Positions 22,801-34,496 of a DNA stretch of 64,000 nucleotides are shown here, piece by piece (positions within the stretch are counted from its first letter, which is position 1; each line of letters starts with the position of its first letter). The position numbers were made by a program, and so were the translations under genes. The notes under the pieces are model-generated. The model was not told where the DNA came from. It saw nothing but the letters and a program-made list of their open reading frames with translations, and ran no database searches. This DNA is from Gymnothorax reevesii (Eukaryota; Chordata; Actinopteri; Anguilliformes; Muraenidae), in assembly GCA_029721435.1 (NCBI GenBank), contig CM056592.1:34049611-34113610 (forward strand). The letters are read 5' to 3'.

Positions 22801-25800
22801 TGCACTGTCTGTATATATGTACATGTTTTTACTTTACTGTGTCAGAAAAGGGTAAAATATGACAGAACGTGGAGCAATTTAACATTTTTTTTTGTTTTGA
22901 TGGCCAGATTGTATGGTGCCCCTTTGTTATTTAAAGTTTAGTATAAGGGGAGTAGAGATTAATTTTCATTAATATTGTTTATAAATGTAATCATTCATTT
23001 ATACAGTTTCAGTACATCGACACAAGCAGTGAAACTCGATGGCTACTGGTATGGCATTGCCTATGAGCTGAGAAAATATTGTCCAAATTAACTTTAATAG
23101 GCTACTTTTAAAAATTTTAAACGGGAAACTTTTTTCGCAGTCATTATTTGGGTTTGAGTTCGGCAGAGGCAGGCGATCTGGGCGGGAGCGGGGCTCCCAG
23201 CAGATGTCTCCTCGCCTGCCTGTGGGTGTTTGCGTTCTGGTTCAGCCTCTGCGCTCTGTCTCCTCGCGCTGGCACATTACTCCTCACGTGAAACGGGCCG
23301 GGGCTCTTTCGGCGCTCTGCATCACGTGACGGACACATGGAGGCGCCGTGTGCGCGGGGCTCCGCAGGCTGTGCTTGTCACAGCGTGCGATCTCCGCTCG
23401 AGGTACACACTGTACTTTGGCAGGCGGTCGCATTCCTGGAGCTCTCACGTGAGGGCTGCGCTACTCCAGCTGAGCTTCAGCCTCCTGGCTGTGGCCCAGT
23501 ACTCGGTGCGCAATGTGCGGCGCTGGAATTACGCTGCATCGAATTAAATCTCGCTTCACCAATTGTTTTGTGCAACTGCGCGAAATTATTGCGCTTTTCT
23601 GACTGCGGCTTAATTGCGGAGGATTTTACGTCAAGCTTATTGTCCATATCCAAGAGACTGATATCTTCATGTTTTCATACTTATAAAATTGGCAAAACAA
23701 TTAATATGATCATAAACTAGTGACTGTGTGGTGCCAATTTCTTCCATATTGTGTGAATCCTGGAGGAATTTAGCCTGTTTTACTCAGTTTCACAGCCCCC
23801 CTGCATGGACAAACTGCAGTGTACTTTATTTTAGGTATTAATTTAACACCAGTGTTGTGAGTATTAGGGCAACTCCACGTGACAAATCAAATGAAATATT
23901 TCTTCACCTGGTAGTCAGCCAGCGAGCCGGATAGAGTCTCAGGTCACGTTTCCCGGCACGCCGCACCAAACATGTTTTGATCCATCTGCCTCTCTTCCGT
24001 CTCATTAAAGCAGGCACGCAGTGGACTGGCTTTCGTTTGAGGCCCAGCCAGTTCGGCACCAGCTGGCGGGCGGAAAACAAAATGTGCTGGGGCCATGGGG
24101 CTGTTCGCCAGTCGCACTGAATATTTAGGCGCTGAACCCATTCTGAACCAATGACCAGCTATTTCCACCAGTCTGAGCGAAATTCAGTCACCAGTTATCT
24201 GAATTAATCTCCATTTTATTTCAGTCCAAAAACCAACAATAGGAAGACACCGCAGGATTACTGGGGCGTTATATCTCTGTGGCTGTGTTTTAAGTTAAAT
24301 GAAACTTACCGTTGGTGTTAACTCGATGCTAAAGCTGGTATTTATATTTTCAGTGGTATAATGGGAGTCAATGCGTAGTGGCTGGGTGAATTCATGTCTC
24401 TGCCAATTTGATGTAATAAAGGAATCAGCAATAACGTCCCTGAAAAAAGTTTTAAAAAAATCTTCTGATATTTTGCTTGCCTGAAAATGGAGACATTTGT
24501 GAGAGGGTGTGCTCAGTTCTTACTCAGAAATACTTGTAGAGATTTGGCTGAAAGAGTGGTTAATAGACTTGTCCAGCATTCTGGCTTGTTTTTGGCAGAC
24601 TTTAGTTTTGCTTATTGTGTATGTAGCTGGCAACAGTCAAGCGCAAAGTGAGATTTCAAAGGGTGACATCATTCTCTTCAAATAAAGTTTTCCTCAGGAA
24701 TTAACCTAATTGCTTTGAATATATAAAGCCTCTCAAAGTTGCCCTGGGTTGCAAATAGGGGTGAAAATTCTTTTTGTGTTTGTACCATGTTGTTGTGTGA
24801 TTTAAACAAATAGTAATTACAATCATTATTTTGAGGATGCAAATCCACTATTCAAAATATTACTTTTATTTTATCAAATTACTAAAACAAACATTTCATC
24901 ATTGATAAATGGCTAGTTTTAACCCCAGTCCTGCCGATCGCCAATATATAAAGGACCCACACTCGTTTCCCTGTGTACCGGTCGTCAATATATCATTCCC
25001 CGCTAGCTATTTCTCTGTCTGCTGGTCCTCGATAAGCATTAGCCTTGAGGCAGGACTATGGTTAAATGATAACAATCGCATTCATCTGTGTACAGTTGTG
25101 AGTAGGTATGGAAGACCGAAAAACCCAAAGTGTAATTGTGTTTGTGTGACAGAATGGATCGCAGGGCTCTAATATAGGAAAGGAACGAGAAAACATTTAT
25201 GTATATGCTTGAGAAATGCTAACGTCTGAAAATGTCTTATTGAATCAGTTCAGTGGCTGTGAAAATTATTTCTTCGTATGAACCGACACTGTCATGTCAT
25301 AACCACCTTGTGCATATCAGTTGAACCTTTGGAATTTACAGACCCCTCTGAACCAGCGCTCGCTGCATTTCTTTTTTTTTTTTTTGTAGATCCCGTTTAA
25401 TAAGTTTCCCTGTCTCTGGGGACCGGGCTTAAATCTCATTTAAATCCTTAATTCCTGCTGTTCGCTCATTTGCATACCAGTGATTGTCTGCTGAGCACCC
25501 GGGAATGTGCTTTTATTGAGCCTGAGCTGGTGTGCAATTCAAAACTAATGTACATTTAGAATGTGGTTAGATGGCAAGGAAGGTACATGATTTTATTATG
25601 ATGGTTATTATTATTATTAGTTGTTGTTGTTTTTGTAGTTGTAGTAGTAGTAGTAGTAATAGTTGTAGTAGCACTGGCTGCAATAGCATCAGCAGGTGGG
25701 CTAAATCTTTGCCCTAAATGTCTGCCTGTCTGTTTATGGACAGATTTTGTCACCACGATTGAGTCTCAACCTGGCAAGGTGTCGTCACATAACTTACAAG

Positions 25801-28800
25801 CTTATAGCTGAAAGCGAAATAAAGGTTGAAGTTGGGGCTCCTCTGAGCATGGGCACTGGAAACTGGGGGGGAAGGAAGGGCACCTAATGAGATGCCATCA
25901 CACTCACAAGATGGTAAAAAGTCTTTTATGTGACCAAGTGCACAGCCACTTGACTATTACATGCCGTTTCAAAATCTGTTCCTTTGTGACTTCACATGGG
26001 GAAGTGAGTGCCCAGAGGCAAGAAGGCCCGCTCAACTTCAGCCGACCAGTAATGAGCTGCTTCATCATTGTGGGTTGTCACACCCCCTTGTGATGTCAGG
26101 ACAGAGAGATTTTGAAATGGCTTGTATTGGCTAACTGGCTGGAGCCCTATTGGTGGACCTTTAAGTGTCGCTTGTGTGAAAGAGCATATTGAATGCTGGC
26201 AATGGTGAAAACGGAGGAGTTTATCTGCACTGATTTCCTGTTGAGAGTTCGTGCGCAGGTCATCCTTCTCCGCTCATCGGCATCATATTGCTGAGCGGCA
26301 CAGTAGTTTGCTGCAGAGGAATGAGATTGATCCTTTAGGTCAGGTCCTTCTGTAGTTACCCGTCACATTTGCATTGCAACATTTAACAGCTTTAGCAGCT
26401 CCGCTTATGCAATGCGAACGAAATCCTGCTCTTTCAAAGGATGGAAAACGGTTGGGTGTTGCGGTCTGTGTCTAATTTTGCACCACCTATTAGGTAAGCT
26501 GCGCATAAGGCAACATTGGACAGCAGAAATGAGTGGATATGTCAGTCTTCACAACTATTTTAGTACAGTATTTAGTAGTAAAATCTCATTTCCATCACTC
26601 ATTTGGTTAATAAGACACAAATGTTGCCAACAAAGTAAGACTGGTTTGGTAAGACTCATTTCAATATATTCTCCAAAATTTTAATTTTCAAAGCAAACAC
26701 CAACTTAAATCAGCTAACTATGTTCTGATTCAGAGAAGAAAGTAAGATTTTTACTCCCATTCCAAGAGTAAAGAGCTGGATGAGACTCTACAGTGTAATG
26801 AGCCTGATAACTGGAATCCCTGTTCATATAATGTAGCGGCGTTAGCTTGTCCTCAGTGTGATTGAATTGGATGGAAGCTGGTTGGTTGACTCAGCAGAAA
26901 AGATGCTCCTGAGATCCTGCGTAGCATTAGCTGCGGGTCTGCGGTCGTCACAGTGTTGAGCGGTGACGGAAATGACCGGCCTCTACTTCTGGCTGGCCTC
27001 TCCCTTTGTGCCATCTGAAAACCAGTAGTGTTAGAATGATGGCACTCTTTCCCTCTCACACTTGGGTCTGTTATTGCTTTTCGATTCATCATTCTTTTCT
27101 GCAGTGTTCGCAAAACGTTTCTCCTAAAATGTCGCCTCTTCTGTCCTGGTCCTGCCAAGTGACCCATTTGTCAAACCATTTAGCTGTTTGAAGACTGACT
27201 CCAGGGACGAGGGAATGCTAAACTTGCTCTAGAAATTCCTCCTTAAATCATGCAAACTCAAATGCATAGTCAATTTCAGTTTGATGATCCTTTCGCTTTC
27301 AAAGGACTGTCTTTCAAATTCTTACTGCAATGAAAAGTGCATTTAGCTCAGGTAGCTGACATTTTCTAACAGCTCCCTTCCGACCAGAAGCTCTGACAAA
27401 ATGGATTAGATAATTGTTCAACACTATTAATACCTCCTGGGAAGCTTCGTTCGTTTAATATGAAATCCTGTCTCCAAATCCCTGACCTGAAGTGTATTGC
27501 TGAGTGCTCATATTGCAGCAGTGTGGATCTCCTTTACATGGTGAATTTGCTTCTGTTATTGAGTCGGATTTGAGTCTTTCTGACATGCATCGAGAGCTCC
27601 AGGCAAGGGACGGGTTATAGTCTCCGTCTGCAGTTGTTTTAATATTTGAGGTTTTTCGTGTGCATAAATGCTTAAAACATGTGTAATGTGCAGTTGCAGG
27701 CATAAGCGCACATGCATATTGACGCTCCCACCCCGTGAACTCGGCGTTTACTTGCCTCATAAATTTATACATTTTGATAGGATGTGTAATGAATACAGCC
27801 ATATTTCAAAACGTTCTTGAAATTATTTCAGGTATGTATCAGAAAAAAAATGAATAAATAAATTCATGAAAAATTGTGACAATGGCTTCAATATATTGTA
27901 ATTAAGTTTTTCCCGAACTAATGGCACCCTTATCGTTGAATGATTGCGCTTCGATATTTCCTTCTCAACAGTAATTAGAGGGTGTGTCCGGAAGGGCACA
28001 TGACCCCGCCCGATCTTCACCAAAAACTAATCATTACTTCCCCTTCGCCAAAGGATTGTCCAAATGTTAAGACAATCTGTCCAGAATTGTGGCCCATAGA
28101 GTGCAAACAGACACAAATAAATACATAATTAAATAAATAAACGCGACAACCACATACACCCCTTTCGCAACATTCGTTGCGGGCGGGGTGAATTGTGGTA
28201 AGCTACTCGTAATTCTTTTTATAAAGAATGTGCAATTTAATCATCTAATGTGGCCGACAAATAATTAGCAGGGTTTTTTTCCCCCGCAAATTGTGCAGTG
28301 TATTGTGCAATTCATGATAACCAGCAGGCGGCAAACTCCTTGCTGGAGCACTCACCGGAAGCTAGGGGTCGTCTTATATTACACGTATCTTGAGTGCCCC
28401 CTAGTGGATATTAATCGATTCAACTCTTCTTGGTTGCGTCTGCTTCAGTTTTCTTTATCATTGCGATATCTTTGCCCACTGCCTCTCCTTTGAAGAGACG
28501 CAGCGGTGCTGCAGCATTGATACTAAATTTTAGCATTATTGCTAGAAATTGTGTGCTTTATTTTAATGAATGCTTCCGCGGGCCTTTTGGCTCAGAATAA
28601 CCTTATTGCAATGGTTACGGAGGTAAAATCAGTGCCTATTTTACCTTGGAAAATATTTTCCTGAAAGATATGCAGTCACGTGGACTTAAAATTTGTACGT
28701 CGGGATATTTGGTAACATGCGCTACATTTGTTGACACGATTTGTATTGTTGGGAACACTTGAATATCTTGAGCCATGTACTGCGGCTGGTGATAAATGCT

Positions 28801-31003
28801 TGGGGAAGCGGAGTATTGCGGTAATGCAGCTCGTGAATCAGGGTTTACTTAGAAAGAAATTAATGAGTTTGATTCTTCAACAATGAGCAGTTTTACAGAC
28901 AGATCCAGGCAAATCATAAGTTCTTGTTTTTTGATCATACACTGTAAGCTACGGTCTAGCGAGTCTTCTTTGTTGCAAAGGGAGAAAATCTCACGATCAG
29001 GAGACTGTATACATTGACAGAAAAAGGAAAAAGTCCCATAATCACTTTGTCTCATCTGCCTTTCCCAACAGTATTGCCCTCGTCCCGCAACACACCCAGC
29101 CCCATTGACCCGGACTCCATCCAGGTCCCCATGAGCTATGAGCCGGATCCAGCGGACCTCGCGCTCTCCAGCGTCCCCGGTCAGGAAATCTTCGATCCGC
29201 GCAAGCGCAAGTTTTCCGAGGAGGAGCTGAAGCCGCAGCCAATGATTAAAAAGGCGCGCAAGGTCTTCATTCCCGATGAAATGAAGGTAATTTGGAGCTG
29301 GTTTGGATGCGCGCGAAAAACTAAAAACTGAAGTGCTGTATGTAATGTAATAAACATTACCTGTTCCCTCAGCCAATTTATGTAAGCCTTCCCGTTATTT
29401 TAATTGCTTGAATTTGGGTTCATGTCCTTATCTGATTTCAAAACTTTAAAATTAAATTGTCCTTAGTCTGTAAACTTGCAGGCAATCTTGGCTAACCGAC
29501 CATTACAATATTAATCAGCAGCTTTGCATCCATTTATACTACAATTTAGTACCTTTTAAATATATTCCATAATGGGTAATAGGTTCATAATGGGTTTATT
29601 TTCAATAAAGATCCCAAAGAATGAATGTAATGATGACTATAATGGCTTTTAGAGATGAGTCATGAAAATAAGAGAATGCTTATAAGGAAGAGAAAGGTAG
29701 AAATTGTGAACGCACCCGTCTATATTACCAGCTCTCCTCTAGCCCTTCTACTGAGCCTGACCTGTTTTCCACGGCGTAACATTGGCCGGAGCGGCCGCAG
29801 GATACGGATAAGAGGCTTAAACATGGCCATTCATGTTTCGGCTAACCATGTGACTCTCCATTTCCTGGTATTACTCCACTCTGTTGGGCGAGGGATTAAA
29901 AGATTTGTCACTACGGTTTGTTCAAATAAAGGTGAATCCACGCTGGGCTTTGCAGTGTAATACATTGCGCACTGCTAACTTTGCTGCCGCTGACAGATAT
30001 GGGATAATAAACGGTTGTAGGTATTAATTGTAGAGTTAAACAAGGTCTAGGTTCGGTTTGATTAAAATGAAAATGGCAACACAGTGGTATTGACAGAGTG
30101 GAGCAGTCTGCAATATATGCTACCTCTGAAAACATAGCAGCGTTTTGTCACTTGAAATGTTATAAGTGCAATTTGTTGATTGAAATGCCTTTGTAACAAA
30201 AATAGAAAAAAAAAAACAGGTATAAAACAGATTGCAGAGAGCATTCAAAAACGCTCTGCTGGACCCTTTTCTCTCCTTATTTTGTTTGGCACAAGGATCG
30301 ACAGACATGCTGGAGGCAGTGTATATAAACTCCTGCATATTTTTCCGACTGGTTACACTGATTTAAAGTGAGAAGGGGAGCTGATATTGTGTTAGGTCTG
30401 TGAGCTGAAACCATGGCAACACAACCCTTCTCGTGGTAGAGTGCAATCGAAGCGAAGCATCACACTCTTAACAGATATAGTGAGCAGCGTGCGACCCACA
30501 GCTCAGGTGCAATTAATCACTGTGTGCTGCATCACACTGAAGTTATCACTCATCTGCCGGTTTGTTGAGCAGTTTGTTTAAGGGGAAATTAATAAGTTAC
30601 TTGGTTGCTGGAGTATGGAAATTGAACCTTTGTGATTTGTGTCGATGACAAGCTTGGACTGACCCCTGTTTAGCATTCGTCTGATAGCCAGGTGCTGTTT
30701 GAATGCTTGAGCTCAAAACTTACAAAATATAATTGGGTACATTTTCTCTTTCCCTCTGTCTTTTTCCACTTTGCAATTTTTGAGCAGGACGACAAGTACT
30801 GGGCACGTCGCAGGAAGAACAACTTGGCCGCCAAGAGGTCCCGCGACGCCCGGCGGTTGAAAGAGAACCAGATCGCCATCCGGGCCAACTTCCTGGAGAA
30901 GGAGAACGCCGCCCTGCGACAGGAGGTGGCGGAGCTGCGGAAGGAGCTGGGCCGCTGTAAGAACATAGTCGCCAAATACGAGGCGCGGCACGGTCCGCTG
31001 TGA
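19696..31003 (+). CDS. hlf: hepatic leukemia factor (PAR-bZIP transcription factor), 4 coding exons
   Basis: Join of 19696-19801, 20703-21062, 29072-29286 and 30788-31003; 897 nt including stop, 298 aa, against 295 aa that I recall for human HLF. All introns are GT/AG, with phases 1, 1 and 0. Domains: N-terminal conserved block (about residues 2-34, [19 protein letters not shown]), activation region (about 53-96, with [11 protein letters not shown] and [13 protein letters not shown]), a Gln/His and Pro-rich linker (99-128), the PAR domain (about 161-227, with [31 protein letters not shown]), then the basic region (N238-R250, [10 protein letters not shown]) and a leucine zipper (I256, L263, L270, L277). 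The N-terminal block and KLPLHHE motif separate it from TEF and DBP. PAR-bZIP factors bind D-box sites in the nucleus as homo- or heterodimers and act as clock outputs. Whether this is the teleost a or b paralogue cannot be told from the window. Confidence 0.97.
19802..20702 (+). other. hlf intron 1
   Basis: A 901-bp phase-1 intron with GTAAGG donor and polypyrimidine plus AG acceptor. I see no repeat or RNA gene in it. A TTTA repeat lies at about 20609-20626. Confidence 0.9.
20703..21062 (+). CDS. hlf: hlf coding exon 2
   Basis: The acceptor tract (tatcttttctAG) ends at 20702 and the donor GTAAAC starts at 21063. It enters and leaves in phase 1. It encodes a Lys/Glu-rich linker, the activation-domain core ([32 protein letters not shown]) and a low-complexity stretch with six consecutive Gln-His dipeptides (residues 101-112) followed by QQPP. 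That repeat is not in my recollection of mammalian HLF, which has a His/Pro-rich segment at this point. Confidence 0.94.
23150..23560 (+). promoter_or_regulatory. GC-rich CpG-dense block with three TCACGTGA E-boxes, candidate alternative hlf promoter
   Basis: A sharply GC- and CpG-rich block inside an AT-rich intron. CACGTG occurs at 23285-23290, 23323-23328 and 23446-23451, each within the full octamer TCACGTGA; a fourth CACGTG lies just outside at 23876-23881. PAR-bZIP genes are known to use alternative promoters, and Dbp carries functional CLOCK/BMAL1 E-boxes in its introns. An ATG at 23337 with open frame to a GTGAGG donor after 23448 would join exon 3 in the correct phase. The promoter role is inference. 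Confidence 0.45.
23876..23881. promoter_or_regulatory. fourth intronic E-box CACGTG
   Basis: CCACGTGA context, about 430 bp downstream of the three-site cluster and outside the GC-rich block. This makes four canonical E-boxes within about 600 bp of intron 2. Confidence 0.4.
25606..25675 (+). repeat. compound trinucleotide microsatellite (TTA/GTT/GTA)
   Basis: Runs of tta, gtt and gta triplets in succession; low complexity. Confidence 0.9.
27970..28180 (+). mobile_element. RTE-like LINE 3' tail in hlf intron 2
   Basis: gtgtgtccggaagggcacatgacc-type sequence, then aagacaatctgtccag, aacagacacaaataaat and cgcgacaaccacatacaccc. This layout is shared by fish RTE tails. No coding part. Confidence 0.45.
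29072..29286 (+). CDS. hlf: hlf coding exon 3 (PAR domain)
   Basis: The acceptor CCCAACAG ends at 29071 and the donor GTAATT starts at 29287. It enters in phase 1 and leaves in phase 0. It encodes nearly the whole proline- and acidic-rich (PAR) domain, with [39 protein letters not shown] and [14 protein letters not shown], which are close to invariant in the PAR-bZIP family. The Met at codon 176 could serve as an internal start for an N-terminally short form, but nothing in the sequence shows that it does. Confidence 0.96.
29287..30787 (+). other. hlf intron 3
   Basis: A 1,501-bp phase-0 intron between the PAR-domain and bZIP exons. In human leukaemia fusions the break falls at the equivalent intron, so that the bZIP exon is carried alone. 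No repeats recognised here. Confidence 0.9.
30788..31003 (+). CDS. hlf: hlf coding exon 4 (bZIP DNA-binding and dimerisation)
   Basis: The acceptor TTTGAGCAG ends at 30787; stop TGA is at 31001-31003. It encodes [12 protein letters not shown], the basic region ([10 protein letters not shown]) and the zipper, and ends in KYEARHGPL, the family-typical C terminus. Position 240 is Leu where I recall Met in human HLF; TEF and DBP also vary at this position. The exon is GC-rich at third positions, unlike its AT-rich surroundings, so long reading frames on the opposite strand here are composition artefacts. Confidence 0.97.
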   Translation, partial: DDKYWARRRKNNLAAKRSRDARRLKENQIAIRANFLEKENAALRQEVAELRKELGRCKNIVAKYEARHGPL

Positions 31004-31146
31004 GCGGCCTGTCGTGCTCCACCCCCTCTCCTGGCCCCGACGAATCCCGTCGAGAGTTTGAAGGACAGCGCATCTGGCGAACAGTAGCCCCTCCCTGCTC
31101 CCCGCCCACACTCTGATCTCCTCCAATCCTGTTTCTGTTGTCGGCA

Positions 31147-31257
31147 CTTTACCAGGAGCAGAAATGTTAGCGCTCTGTGTGTACATACATGAATATACTC
31201 CTCCCTTCTGCGCTTTACCAGGAGCAGAAATGTTAGCGCTCTGTGTGTACATACATG
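31147..31257 (+). repeat. 66-bp-period tandem duplication in the hlf 3' UTR
   Basis: The 45-nt stretch 31147-31191 recurs without mismatch at 31213-31257. It starts ctttaccaggagcag and ends gtgtacatacatg. A shared ccttctgcgc motif follows each copy. The exact match suggests a recent duplication. Confidence 0.85.
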
Positions 31258-32207
31258 TACATAACCCCCCTTCTGCGCTGCTTTCCATTTATCTCCTTGG
31301 AAAAACCTGCCACCCAGTTTTCCATCTTCAATATGTATTGAAATCATGTTTTCCTTTCCTGTAACCAGTTTTGTATATATTGATAGGCCTGAGGACTGTG
31401 TAAAAACTTCTTTTCTTTTTCCCTTGTATATTTTTTTATTTAACCATTTTATTTGCCTGTCTTTGTAATGCAGATAATCCTGTGGGCGCTTTGTCTTTCT
31501 TATAAGTGAACAGGCCTTTGAAAATATGGTTCCTGCATCACAGCCTCATTTGTTTTTTGCCTGTATTTCTGTTTGACCTTTTTTTTCATCATTTTAATTA
31601 GTTACAGGGTTTCTTTCTGTTGATAATTCTGTGCATCATTTTGTGTTTCTGTCAAAGTCAATTGAGTTGAGTTTTATCTTTAATTGACTGTATCCTACAA
31701 TTTGAAAGCAGTGTCTAGTCACTCTTGCCCTAAATCTTTTTCAATCCTCTAAACATGGATGAGCACTTGTGCCAACACACCACCCTTTTACGGTTGTGTA
31801 ATGTGTTACCCTTAAATAGATGGCCATTAACTTTGGCTCTCTCTGGAGCTTGAGGCAGTACTTTAAGCATCTGCCAGCACGTCTGGTCTTTAATGTGAAG
31901 CTAATCTCCCTGCACGTTACCTGCCGTAAGTGTCCTGCTGATATTATCAAATTATTTTTTTTGTATCGACAAAGACAAATTGCGGCACGGAAAGACCTTC
32001 AAGTGCAGTTGCATTATAGTCACTTCACAGGTATCGTTATCCAGTGTGACTTGCAGTTGCAGGATCCCAACTAAAATGGCCGCTGGAAAGAACCAGTTTT
32101 GTCTCTCCTCTGTGCGTACGATGTTCATGTGTGAACATCTGCTGGGCTGGAACATTCAACCTACTGCAATCCTACTGCCTCAACCCAAATTTATCTTTGT
32201 TATCAAC

Positions 32208-32211
32208 TTTA

Positions 32212-32242
<31 letters not shown>
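32208..32242 (+). repeat. (ATT)n microsatellite in the hlf 3' region
   Basis: About eleven uninterrupted ATT/TTA triplets. Confidence 0.95.
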
Positions 32243-32243
<1 letters not shown>

Positions 32244-34086
32244 GCGATCATTGCACGAACCAGTGCTCATGGATCAATTTTCTGTGTATGATCATTTTTT
32301 TTTTTTGGTCAAATTTTGGTCATACTTTATTGATGTGTGTACTATGCCTAGCAGGTTGGGCGTAAGATGGATATAAATATGTACAACAGGACACTAGGTG
32401 GTGCTGACGTGCGGTTTTCCTACAGGAAGTTTGTTCAATGATGTTTACTACAGATCAACATCTCGAATACATGAACTATATTGGATATGAAAGTTTTAAT
32501 GTTTCTACTAAGCTATAAGTTTTTTTTTTTTTCCTGTGCAGAGACGGACAGAGTACTTAAAATGGCGCAATCTGTGCGTGCACGAAGAGATGGGTTTTAT
32601 ACTGTGTATATAGTATGTGTAATTGAACTTTTAAGAACACTATGTGGATGCTTTTATTATGCATCTCTGTTTTGGCCAAAAACCTTCGTGTTCTCACACA
32701 CTGGGCATCTATTGGCCATTTTTTTTTATTTTTCTACAACATAGTTAGTGTGACTTAACTTGGGAATGGCCCCCCCACTCACCAAAAACCTGTGTGATCT
32801 GGGCAAACGGCAGAGCAAAGCAATGCATATATTTGTTTTGCTTCATATCAACGACATGCAGTACGTACTGTTTTACAAGAGTTTCTGCCGACCTTTCAGT
32901 TATGGGAAAGGCTGCCTGTGAAAACAGAATTTCTCTTCTGAATCGTTCAGTAAAGTGTCTGCATTCACTCCTACAATTCCAAATAGCAAACGCTTTCAAA
33001 TTGACCATAATTTGATTAATTTTTGATTTTCTTTTTTCAATTTATTTTCTCTGGAAAAAAAACTGATATCAATTTTTCCCTTATTTGGTTTAATGCTTTG
33101 TATCTCCCACACACTGAGCTTTTAAAATGTTCAACTTGTTCTGAATATACTGTAAATGAGGTTTTATTACGCGCTTATTGTACATTACCTTATGTTGTAC
33201 TGGTTCTGATATTATGGGAAGAAAATAATTGAATTTACCTTTAATATATTTTATAAGTAATGATTATTTACAGATGTTTGTGCAGACAGTTTTTGGGAGT
33301 TTGGAGGCTGAGCAACATGTGGGAGGTGTGCTTGTATTCGGGAGATGTGGGTGTATTTGAGAGATAATGGTGTATTTGGGAGAATAGGACAGGCAGCCTC
33401 TCTAAGAATTATGATCATACAGGAGGAACCTCTGGATTTAATATACTAATTCTGTGTACATTTGTAAGGTATCTCTTATCATATCTGTATTGCATTTTTC
33501 TGGTTTTGGCTGAAGTTCTTCTGAACATAATGAATTCTGTCGGCTCTGTGGTTTTTTTCAAAGCCAAATCTTTTAACTTTTTGAATTTGCACCTCCCGCT
33601 TAGTGAGCTGTTTTGCATAAAATATTTTATGAAAAGATCTAGAACTCTTGCAGCTCGCATATCATACAGGATGAAGCCAGACAATTTCCCCTCCCACGTC
33701 GTGCGTATCTCTACCTCATAAAAAGGAAAATAACTATGATTCTGAGTCTGGTCAAGTGCCTTGTCTTATTGTCGGCTGTTCACTGGTCCCTCACCCATCG
33801 AGTATCGCAGTACCTGAGTCTTAACAACACTTAGAAAGGCCCAGAACTGCACAGAAGGGCTGTCTGACATGCCAGCCCTGGTCACGTCATTTTATTTGAG
33901 CCGTCGCTGTTTCCGATGCTCGATGGGGACAGATTCGTCGTGTTTCTGGCGATATCAGCAGGCTGTATGCGTGAGGTTACATTAATACAAATAAAATGAT
34001 AAATGTTTTTATCTAGTTTGTGATGGATTGTTGACATAAGCTGCTCAGCTCAGCTCTATCTCTCTTTTATGTAATTATTAGTGTTG

Positions 34087-34092
34087 AATAAA
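34087..34092 (+). terminator. candidate polyadenylation signal AATAAA for hlf
   Basis: AATAAA followed within about 30 bp by T-rich sequence (tttcttctctgtcctgg). An alternative AATAAA lies at 33990. It is the last signal before the nested transposon at 34305. Confidence 0.4.
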
Positions 34093-34496
34093 GTCTTTAC
34101 GATTTCTTCTCTGTCCTGGTCGATTGTCATCTCTCTCCTGGACTAAATGGATTTACTCCATCAATCCCCATTGCATATTACAGCTGTACAGCACTCAGAG
34201 AGGGTGTTACTCTGTGATGGCATATGTCAGTTAGCACTGAGCACGGAGGATACAGACGCCATCTAAAAATGTAATCAGTTTTTCCACAAAAATCTTTTAA
34301 ATTACAACCCCAATTCTGAAATAGTTGGGACGAAGTGTAAATTGTGAATAGAATCAAAATGTAATGACTTTCAGATCATATGAGCCAATATGTTACTAAC
34401 AATAGAACATAGATTACATTTTAAATGTTGAAACTGAGACATTTTACATTTTTATCCACAAAATGAGCTTATTTCTAATTTTCTGGCTGACACAGG

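Larger units (their letters stand above)
21063..29071 (+). other. hlf intron 2
   Basis: An 8,009-bp phase-1 intron. Contents recognised: a GC-rich block with E-boxes (about 23150-23560), a further E-box at 23876, a TTA/GTT/GTA trinucleotide run (25606-25675) and an RTE-like LINE tail (about 27970-28180). Long stretches such as 22250-22400 and 25380-25500 look like ordinary unique AT-rich DNA. They may hold conserved enhancers, which cannot be judged without alignment. Confidence 0.88.
31004..34112 (+). other. hlf 3' untranslated region (extent inferred)
   Basis: About 3.1 kb after the stop with no transposon that I recognise. It ends near two AATAAA signals, at 33990-33995 and 34087-34092, and about 190 bp before a large nested transposon. 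A long 3' UTR fits my recollection of mammalian HLF. It contains a 45-bp exact tandem duplication (31147/31213), an ATT microsatellite (32208-32242) and a short degenerate G/T-rich minisatellite (about 33296-33385). The true cleavage site is unknown. Confidence 0.5.

Noticed and set aside
28849..29376. 175-codon open frame on the - strand across hlf exon 3
   Set aside because: Antisense to a conserved coding exon, no motif.
30670..31347. Long open frames (up to 225 codons) on the - strand across hlf exon 4
   Set aside because: They are antisense to a GC-rich conserved bZIP exon, lack known motifs and overlap each other in several frames.
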